From CAZYWA01 sp964650975 [NCBI: uncultured bacterium] (GTDB lineage Bacteria > JADJOY01), in assembly GCA_964650975.1 (NCBI GenBank), contig CAZYWA010000377.1, positions 1-7,950 of the forward strand: 7,950 nt of DNA, given 5' to 3'. The notes below the pieces were generated by a model that was not told where the DNA came from, searched no databases, and saw nothing but the letters and a program-made list of their open reading frames with translations. Shown here one piece after another: positions 1 to 5,035 of this stretch. Position 1 is the stretch's first letter; each line of letters starts with the position of its first letter. A program made the translations under genes and the position numbers.

Positions 1-570
1 GTCGACCAGCCCGGACCGTTCTCCCCGCAAGAGTCGCCGCCGCCCGTCCCATCCATCCTGACGCTCGCACGTACGATCGTCTCAGGGCCTTGCGCGATCG
101 CGGCAACGGCGAGCGTCGCCAGCGCCGGGTGGAATCTCGAGAGCCCCGGAGACACCTGCCGGCTCGGGGACGCGACCGATCAGGTAGAGGTCGCGGACCC
201 CAGACTCGGCGATCTCGCGCTGCTCGGCGGCGCGGTCCCCGTCATCGCACTTCTTCCGGGCAGCCCGGCGATCGATTCCGGCCCTGACACTGGCTGCTCA
301 GCAACCGACGAACGCGGCGTCCCCCGTCCCCAAGACGGCAACCGCGACGGCATCGCCGTCTGCGACCGCGGCGCCTTCGAGGTCGACTGCTCCGGCGCAG
401 ACACGGATGGCGACGGCATCGCCGACGAGTGCGACAACTGCCCGGCGATCGCGAATCCTGATCAGCAGGATTCGAACGAGAACGGCGTCGGGGACGCCTG
501 CGAAATTCTCATCGATGGCTTCGAATCGGGCGACATGTCAGCCTGGTCGAGGGTCGTGGAGGGACCGTGA
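1..570 (+). CDS. C-terminal part of a secreted beta-helix protein with choice-of-anchor Q-like and TSP3 domains (5' end outside window)
   Basis: The reading frame is open from base 1 to the TGA at 568-570, giving 189 residues without a start, so the gene begins upstream. The sequence shows, in order: a segment like the last beta-helix rung (ARTIVSG), a GWNLESPGDTC motif, LLPGSPAIDSG, DERGVPRPQDG and CDRGAFE. These match the tail seen in CSLREA and choice-of-anchor Q proteins. A calcium-binding thrombospondin type 3 stretch (DTDGDGIADECDNCP) follows at about residues 134-168, and the protein ends in IDGFESGDMSAWS. It aligns along its whole visible length with the end of the next gene, so the two are tandem paralogues. 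The usual NGGPT motif is degenerate here (LGGAVPV). A role as an extracellular surface protein is inferred; no enzymatic residues are visible. The missing N-terminus probably carries a signal peptide and a LREA motif. Confidence 0.85.
   Translation, partial: VDQPGPFSPQESPPPVPSILTLARTIVSGPCAIAATASVASAGWNLESPGDTCRLGDATDQVEVADPRLGDLALLGGAVPVIALLPGSPAIDSGPDTGCSATDERGVPRPQDGNRDGIAVCDRGAFEVDCSGADTDGDGIADECDNCPAIANPDQQDSNENGVGDACEILIDGFESGDMSAWSRVVEGP
400..504 (+). other. Thrombospondin type 3 repeat region of the first gene
   Basis: It encodes DTDGDGIADECDNCP followed by NPDQQDSNENGVGDACE. The spaced Asp/Asn residues (DxDxDG and DxNxNG) and the paired cysteines are the hallmark of TSP3 calcium-binding repeats. 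In bacterial surface proteins these usually act as stiff, calcium-dependent linkers between the main domain and a C-terminal element. Here they sit between the choice-of-anchor-like domain and the GFESG tail. Confidence 0.8.
511..549 (+). other. C-terminal GFESGDxSAWS motif of the first gene
   Basis: It encodes IDGFESGDMSAWS, leaving only six residues before the stop. The same motif recurs in all four genes of this window. Its position at the very end after TSP3 repeats resembles a sorting or anchoring tag, but no known LPxTG, PEP-CTERM or type IX signal is present. The function is not established. Confidence 0.6.
558..563 (+). promoter_or_regulatory. Ribosome binding site for the second gene, inside the end of the first
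   Basis: GGAGGG lies in the last codons of the upstream gene. Measured from GGAG, the spacing is five bases to the GTG at 567. Together with the GTGA start/stop overlap, it supports the GTG start and translational coupling of the two paralogues. Confidence 0.6.
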
Positions 571-2102
571 AACGGAGGCGCGCCGCGGTCGATACGATTT
601 GGTGCGCCGGGCGATTGCTTCGGGCGTCCCTCGCGGCGGGCTCGGTGATTTGCTTCGCGATCCGCGTCAGCGCCACGACGATCGTGGTCGATTCCACCGC
701 GGACGAGCTCGGCGAACCGCCCAACGGCAACTGCACCCTCCGCGAGGCCGTCCAGGCCGCGAACGAAGACCATGCAGTAGACGCGTGCCCTAAAGGAAGC
801 CGCGGGGGCGACACGATCTTGCTTCCTCCCGGTACCTACGTGCTCACGCACGGCGGACTCTACGTGAACGAGGGCCTCGACATCGAGGGTGCGGGGCGCG
901 ACATGACGACGATCGACTGCCAGTCGCAGTACGACTCCACCGCGCTCTACATCGATCCGCTCGAATACGGGTACCCGCCCTTTCCGGTGGCGCTCGCGCA
1001 CCTAACGATCCAGAATGGCGGCGAGAAAACACTGCACGTGAGCGACGAGTCGCTCACGCTCGTGGACGTGCTCGTCCGGCACACGGCGGGACCTTTCCCG
1101 GGCGACGGGATCGATTCTTTGCGAGGAGTCGTCGATATCGAGGATTCGGTGGTGGAGGCGAACGAAAGCGGGATCGTCGCCAGCGGCGGCCAAATCACGA
1201 TCCGTGACTCGGTGGTACGCGACAACAGCAGTATCGGACTTTCGGTCAATGGCACCACGGCGTCGATCGAGCGTACCCAGCTCGTCGACAACCAGACGCT
1301 CGGGCTCGGAGGCGCGATCTACGGAAGCGGGTCTGCGAACGTGACCATCGAGGACAGCACCCTGAGCGACGGGGCGGCACGCGAGGGAGGCGCGGTCTAC
1401 ATCGCGGGAGGCGCGCGCATCTCGCTCACGAACTCCACTGCGAGTCGCAACACGGCCGGATTCGAGGGTGGCGCGTTCGCAATCGCCGGGGGCGAGCTAG
1501 ACCTCGAGAACGTGACCGTCGCGGACAACCACGCCCCGGCCGGCGCGGCCGTGGCGATCCTTCCGCCCGTTCCCAGTGGAACCCCGAGCTCCGCTCATAT
1601 CCAGAGCTCGATCGTCGAGGGCGACTGCGACGACCCCGACAGCTTGGGTACGTTCGTGTCGCTCGGGGGCAACCTCCAGAGCAGCGGCGATACGTGTCAC
1701 TTCGCTCAGCCGAGCGACCTCGTGAACGTGCCCGCCGCTCGACTCGGCCCGCTCGATTACCACGGCGGCGCCACGCCGACGATGCTGCTGCTGTCGGGCA
1801 GCCCCGCGCTCGACTCGCTCGACGCAGCGCTCTGCTCCGCCGCGGATCAGCGCGGCGTCGCCCGGCCGCAAGATGGAGACGAAGACGGTGTCGCCGTCTG
1901 CGACCGTGGCGCGATCGAGCTCGACTGCACCGGCCCGGATACCGACGGCGACGGCCTCGCGGGTGAGTGCGACAACTGCCCTAACGTCGCCAACCCGAAT
2001 CAGCAGGACTCGAATGGAAACGGCATTGGCGACGCGTGCGAGCTCTTCATCGACGGATTCGAGTCCGGCGATTTCACGGCGTGGTCGAAGGTGGTGCAGT
2101 GA
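567..2102 (+). CDS. Secreted CSLREA-type beta-helix protein with choice-of-anchor Q-like, TSP3 and terminal GFESG motif
   Basis: This is a complete 511-residue protein starting at GTG, which overlaps the previous TGA by four bases. An Arg-rich n-region and hydrophobic core form a signal peptide, with likely cleavage after VSA (residue 36). The mature part begins TTIVVDSTADEL and continues to CTLREAVQAAN at about 56-66, a CSLREA-domain variant (CTLREA). Residues about 85-330 are repetitive, with turns such as IEDSVV, IRDSVV, IEDSTL and LTNSTA, which is typical of a right-handed parallel beta-helix (pectin-lyase-like fold). No catalytic residues of a polysaccharide lyase are recognisable. A choice-of-anchor Q-like tail (LGPLDYHGGATPT, GSPALDS, DQRGVARPQDG, CDRGAIE) covers about 365-453. 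TSP3 calcium-binding repeats follow at 457-491 and IDGFESGDFTAWS at 495-507. The protein is probably exported and surface-associated; adhesion or matrix function is inference. It most likely shares a transcript with the upstream paralogue. Confidence 0.9.
   Translation: MKRRRAAVDTIWCAGRLLRASLAAGSVICFAIRVSATTIVVDSTADELGEPPNGNCTLREAVQAANEDHAVDACPKGSRGGDTILLPPGTYVLTHGGLYVNEGLDIEGAGRDMTTIDCQSQYDSTALYIDPLEYGYPPFPVALAHLTIQNGGEKTLHVSDESLTLVDVLVRHTAGPFPGDGIDSLRGVVDIEDSVVEANESGIVASGGQITIRDSVVRDNSSIGLSVNGTTASIERTQLVDNQTLGLGGAIYGSGSANVTIEDSTLSDGAAREGGAVYIAGGARISLTNSTASRNTAGFEGGAFAIAGGELDLENVTVADNHAPAGAAVAILPPVPSGTPSSAHIQSSIVEGDCDDPDSLGTFVSLGGNLQSSGDTCHFAQPSDLVNVPAARLGPLDYHGGATPTMLLLSGSPALDSLDAALCSAADQRGVARPQDGDEDGVAVCDRGAIELDCTGPDTDGDGLAGECDNCPNVANPNQQDSNGNGIGDACELFIDGFESGDFTAWSKVVQ
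1935..2039 (+). other. Thrombospondin type 3 repeat region of the second gene
   Basis: It encodes DTDGDGLAGECDNCP and then NPNQQDSNGNGIGDACE, with the Asp/Asn ligand spacing and cysteines of TSP3 calcium-binding repeats. It closely matches the same region of the upstream gene at both DNA and protein level, marking the tandem duplication. Confidence 0.8.
2049..2087 (+). other. C-terminal GFESGDxTAWS motif of the second gene
   Basis: It encodes IDGFESGDFTAWS, four residues before the stop. It matches the tail of the upstream paralogue and the motif near the N-terminus of both minus-strand genes. A sorting or attachment role is inferred from position only. Confidence 0.6.
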
Positions 2103-2404
2103 CAACGGATCTGGCCGTCAGCGGCGATCATCTCGGTACGCCCACCACCACCACGTCGACGTCGAGCGCCACCAGCTCGCCCCTGCAAAACGCGCCGAAA
2201 AATGCGACCAGTAGCAGCGCTCGGTTCCGGATCCCGTCGATCGTCGCGGGCAGGGTCGCTGGCATCGCCCACGACTCCGGTTCGGTGACCGCCGACGATG
2301 AGGGGGTGTCCGACTGGCCCCCAGCGGCACTCGATGTGGCTCCCTGTGCGGTTCCCTGCGGTCCTCAGCGGCTCTCTGCGGACGCATTTCCCCGCAGATG
2401 CCGC
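2103..2404 (+). other. Convergent intergenic region, no gene supported
   Basis: This 302-base gap separates the ends of two convergent genes. Short open frames cross it but have no ribosome binding site, signal peptide or recognisable motif. It contains a 10-bp tandem repeat at 2342-2381 and a G5/C5 inverted repeat (2302-2306 with 2318-2322, loop of 11 bases). No hairpin with a following T-run is visible in either direction, so the terminators of the two transcripts are not identified. Confidence 0.6.
2342..2381. repeat. Imperfect 10-bp tandem repeat, four units
   Basis: Four consecutive units read CCCTGTGCGG, TTCCCTGCGG, TCCTCAGCGG and CTCTCTGCGG. Position 3 and the last four bases of each unit (GCGG) are invariant, and the rest is pyrimidine-rich. 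On the minus strand it reads as CCGCAGAGAG-like units, resembling the CCGCAGAGG-type low-complexity repeats that I recall downstream of genes in many GC-rich environmental bacteria. It lies about 25 bases beyond the stop of the minus-strand gene. The function is unknown. Confidence 0.6.
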
Positions 2405-4981
2405 TCAGTGCAGGACCACTCCGCCGCTCAACGGGTTGAAGGTGACCTTCCCGGAGTCGTATGTGGTGAGCGCGCTCGCGTCGATGAGGGCCGATGAGCC
2501 CTGAGCCGTGAAGGAGACCGTTCCGCCGCTCGACGTGTCGATCGTATTCATCGAGGGCAGGTGGATTTCGCCAGGGCCCGAGCCGTTGTCGAGCGCCCAG
2601 AAGTCCAATGTCTCACCGCTCGAGGCGAGTGTTACGAGATTCGCCAGCTTGATCATCGAGCCATAGTCGTGAGCGAAGACCTCGACGCAGCTCGGCAGGA
2701 TGCAGCGGCTCTGATTCAGCGTGTATGAGGTCACGCTGGGCAGGCTGAGTATCGCTCCCGTCGCGGCCTCGAGCACGGTGTTGTCGATGTTCGCCAGGTT
2801 CGCGACGCTCAGCAACGACCCGGCTTCGCTGATCTCGATCTGGCCGCTGCTGAGGCTGGCGAGAGCGCCAGCCGCAAACAAGCCCGCGCTCGCGACCAGC
2901 ACTGTGCTCTCGGGAGCGCTAGTGAGCGCCGGCATCGACAGTACGCCACCGTTGTTGGCGGCAAGGGTCGTGTTGGTGGCCGTGGTGACGCCTCCCAGCG
3001 TGAGTGATCCCGAAGGGCCCACGGTGATCGAGGTGTCAGTGAGGCTAGTGACCTGAGGGAAGGATTTCGTGACGCCCGTGAGCGTGAGCGCTCCGGTAAT
3101 GCTGCTCAACTGGCCCGAGTTGAAGGTGTTGTGGGTCCCCGTGAAGGTGAGCGCACCGGCGATCGAGGCGAGGCTCGTCGCGTCGAGCTCGCCGCCGTAT
3201 ACAACCGAGATTGTAGCGCCCAGGGGGAGCGTCGCGAGCCCGCTCAGGTCCATGATCGAGCCCGAGGACTGGGAAGTGAAGCTCACACCTCCGTTATTCG
3301 AGGTGCCGATCGTGGTGAGCGTCGGCAGGTCGATGTGACCGCCCACACCGCTGCCGTCGTTGAGCGCCCAGAAGTCGAAGGACAGGCCGTTCGAGGTCAC
3401 GGCGTGTACGTTCGGCAGGACGACGGTGGAGCCGAGGTCATTCGCGAACACCTCTACGCACGACGGGAGGAGACAGACGTCCTGGCTAAAGGCGTAGGAG
3501 GTGACGGCCGGCAGGCTGAGGACTGCGCCCCCGGTCGCCTCGAGGACGGTGTTGTCGATGTTGGCGAGGGTCGTCGCACTGAGCGACGACGTAGATTTGG
3601 ACACGAGGATCTGGCCGCCGGTCACGCTGGTGAGCGCGTTCGCGACGAACGAACCGCCGCTACCGACAGAGAGCGTGCTGCCAGGAGCAGTGGTCAGCGC
3701 CCCCATTGAGAGTTGCCCGCCATTAGTGGCGCTCAGCGTCGAGCCCGTCGCGATCGTCACGCCGTCCAGCGTGAGAGCCCCGGACGCCCCGGCGGTGAGC
3801 GAGACGTCAGTGAGGCTCGTCACCTGTGGATACGAGAGCGTGGCACCGGTCACGGTGAACGATCCCGAGATGCTCGTCACGGCGCCGGTGTCGAGGGTGT
3901 TGCCGGTCCCCGAAGATGAGACGGTGCCCGCGAAGGCGGTCAGGCTTCCCGCATCGACCTCGGCGCCGTTCAGGAGCGAGAGCGTCACCCGTGCGGGGAG
4001 CGTCGGGAGCGCGCTCAGGTCGAGCACGGCGCCCGCACCCTCGGCCGTCAGCGACACCGTCCCATTACTGGCTGTGTTGATGGTGGTGAGTGTCGGCAGG
4101 TTGATGCGGCCCGCGCCGGAGCCGTTGTTCAGCGCCCAGAGATCGAAGCTCACTCCCGAGGAGGTGAGCGTGTGCAGGTTGGGCAGGCTGATCGTGGAGC
4201 CGGTGTCGCTCGCGAACACCTGGACGCACGACGGGAGGAGACAGACGGGCTTGCTAAAGGCGTAGGAGGTGACGCCCGGCAGACTCAGTACAGAGCCGGA
4301 GGTCACCTCGAGCACCGTGTTGTCGATGGTGGCGAGGTTGGGCACCTCCACGGCCGACCCCGGGTCGCTCATCAAAATCTGGCCGCCGGCCACGGTGGTG
4401 AGCGCGGAATCCGTCACGCTGCCGCCCGTCGAGACCGAGATCGTCACCCCAGGAGCCGAGGTGAGGTTCGGTACCGCGAGCTCGCTGCCGCCGGTTGCGA
4501 CCAACGAGCTGTTCGTGATGCTGGGCGTCCCCGGCACGATGAACGTCGCTTCTGCGCCCTGCAGGTCGAGCGTCGCGGAGCTGCCCATTGTCAACGTCCC
4601 GGACATCTCCGTAGGTCCCGTGATCGTGAGGGTGTGTCCGGTGATCGTCAGGTTCGACTGGACTGACAAGTCATGCACGTTCACGTCGGCCTGCGTGATC
4701 GCAATTGTGAATGGTGGCGCGGCCACGTCGATGCCAACGTCGGATCCTGAGGGCGGGACCTGGTTGTCGCGCCAATTGTTCGCGATGCCCCAATCGCCGC
4801 CGGCGGGGTTGCTCCAGCAGTTGCAATGTGGCCCTGAATCGCTCCAGGGACAGACGGAACCGGACTCGAAACCGCTCGAGAAGATCGCGTCCGCGAGGGC
4901 GACCTTACCCAACGCGAGCACCGCGACCGAGGCACTCAGCACGCTGGCGAATCGACGAGTCGTGCGGCGAGCCATGTTCAT
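2405..4981 (-). CDS. Secreted Ser/Thr-rich solenoid-like protein with 256-residue super-repeats
   Basis: I do not recognise a named family. The 858-residue product has a signal peptide (MNMARRTTRRF, then a hydrophobic core, cleavage near ALA at residue 30). IFSSGFESGSVCPWS follows at 33-47, then a Trp-rich module (GDWGIANNW, VPP, DVGID; about 61-86) like the W..A.NW..G.VP..D segments of some autotransporter or beta-strand repeat proteins. The rest is built from rungs of roughly 23 residues (L.LP.LT... and ...T.L...GG.L) nested in larger units: VTSY recurs at 237, 493 and 750, each followed by a C-x4-C pair (247/252, 503/508, 760/765) and DxWAL. A beta-solenoid fold is inferred. The mature chain has only about nine Lys/Arg. 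It ends SGGVVLH with no known anchor. ATG at 4981 is used here; the second ATG at 4975 has GAAG six bases upstream and may be the true start. Its paralogue lies 54 bases upstream, so an operon is likely. Confidence 0.85.
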   Translation of the reverse strand: MNMARRTTRRFASVLSASVAVLALGKVALADAIFSSGFESGSVCPWSDSGPHCNCWSNPAGGDWGIANNWRDNQVPPSGSDVGIDVAAPPFTIAITQADVNVHDLSVQSNLTITGHTLTITGPTEMSGTLTMGSSATLDLQGAEATFIVPGTPSITNSSLVATGGSELAVPNLTSAPGVTISVSTGGSVTDSALTTVAGGQILMSDPGSAVEVPNLATIDNTVLEVTSGSVLSLPGVTSYAFSKPVCLLPSCVQVFASDTGSTISLPNLHTLTSSGVSFDLWALNNGSGAGRINLPTLTTINTASNGTVSLTAEGAGAVLDLSALPTLPARVTLSLLNGAEVDAGSLTAFAGTVSSSGTGNTLDTGAVTSISGSFTVTGATLSYPQVTSLTDVSLTAGASGALTLDGVTIATGSTLSATNGGQLSMGALTTAPGSTLSVGSGGSFVANALTSVTGGQILVSKSTSSLSATTLANIDNTVLEATGGAVLSLPAVTSYAFSQDVCLLPSCVEVFANDLGSTVVLPNVHAVTSNGLSFDFWALNDGSGVGGHIDLPTLTTIGTSNNGGVSFTSQSSGSIMDLSGLATLPLGATISVVYGGELDATSLASIAGALTFTGTHNTFNSGQLSSITGALTLTGVTKSFPQVTSLTDTSITVGPSGSLTLGGVTTATNTTLAANNGGVLSMPALTSAPESTVLVASAGLFAAGALASLSSGQIEISEAGSLLSVANLANIDNTVLEAATGAILSLPSVTSYTLNQSRCILPSCVEVFAHDYGSMIKLANLVTLASSGETLDFWALDNGSGPGEIHLPSMNTIDTSSGGTVSFTAQGSSALIDASALTTYDSGKVTFNPLSGGVVLH
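2408..2734 (-). repeat. Truncated super-repeat copy C at the end of the 858-residue protein
   Basis: Residues 750-858 repeat the first 109 residues of copies A and B (VTSYTLN, CILPSC, LDFWALDNGSG, LPSMNTI, VSFTAQG) and then stop at SGGVVLH. The stop falls where the full units continue with GGxxDAxSL. A matching partial unit, equivalent to the end of a repeat, precedes copy A at about residues 151-236 (4274-4531). Confidence 0.7.
2735..3505 (-). repeat. Super-repeat copy B in the 858-residue protein
   Basis: This 771-base unit (residues 493-749) is collinear with copy A: VTSYAFS, CLLPSC, SFDFWALNDGSG, LPTLTTI, FPQVTSLTD and IDNTVLE. It is one codon longer than copy A. Confidence 0.75.
3506..4273 (-). 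repeat. Super-repeat copy A in the 858-residue protein
   Basis: This 768-base unit (residues 237-492) runs from one VTSYAFS motif to the next. It carries CLLPSC, SFDLWALNNGSG, LPTLTTI, YPQVTSLTD and IDNTVLE. Copy B repeats these elements in the same order, and short stretches around the Cys pair and VTSY codons are almost identical in DNA, indicating duplication that is recent relative to the paralogue upstream. Confidence 0.75.
4841..4885 (-). other. N-terminal GFESG...WS motif of the 858-residue protein
   Basis: It encodes IFSSGFESGSVCPWS immediately after the predicted signal peptide. It is the same GFESG..xxWS pattern that ends the two plus-strand proteins, with a Cys inserted before the PW. 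Its placement just after the cleavage site contrasts with the C-terminal placement in the other pair. Confidence 0.6.
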
Positions 4982-5035
4982 CTTCGACGTGATTTCTCGC
5001 TCCTCGCACAGTGAGGGATGACCCCAGCGTGCCGC

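Noticed and set aside
462-1001. Minus-strand open frame of 179 codons across the junction of the two plus-strand genes
   Set aside because: It overlaps two genes with clear domain evidence and has an unstructured Arg-rich translation.
567-2102. Polysaccharide lyase or pectinase activity for the beta-helix protein
   Set aside because: The fold is pectin-lyase-like, but no catalytic motif is visible and the CSLREA/choice-of-anchor context fits a non-enzymatic surface protein better.
1497-2105. Minus-strand open frame of 202 codons opposite the end of the second gene
   Set aside because: The opposite frame encodes the choice-of-anchor and TSP3 motifs; this frame shows none and is a shadow.
2302-2322. 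G5/C5 inverted repeat considered as a terminator
   Set aside because: It has a five-base-pair stem, an 11-base loop and no T-run on either side, which is too weak to call.
3501-5021. Two plus-strand open frames (254 and 250 codons) opposite the 858-residue gene
   Set aside because: Their apparent internal repetition mirrors the repeats of the minus-strand gene, and they have no ribosome site or domain. They are shadows.
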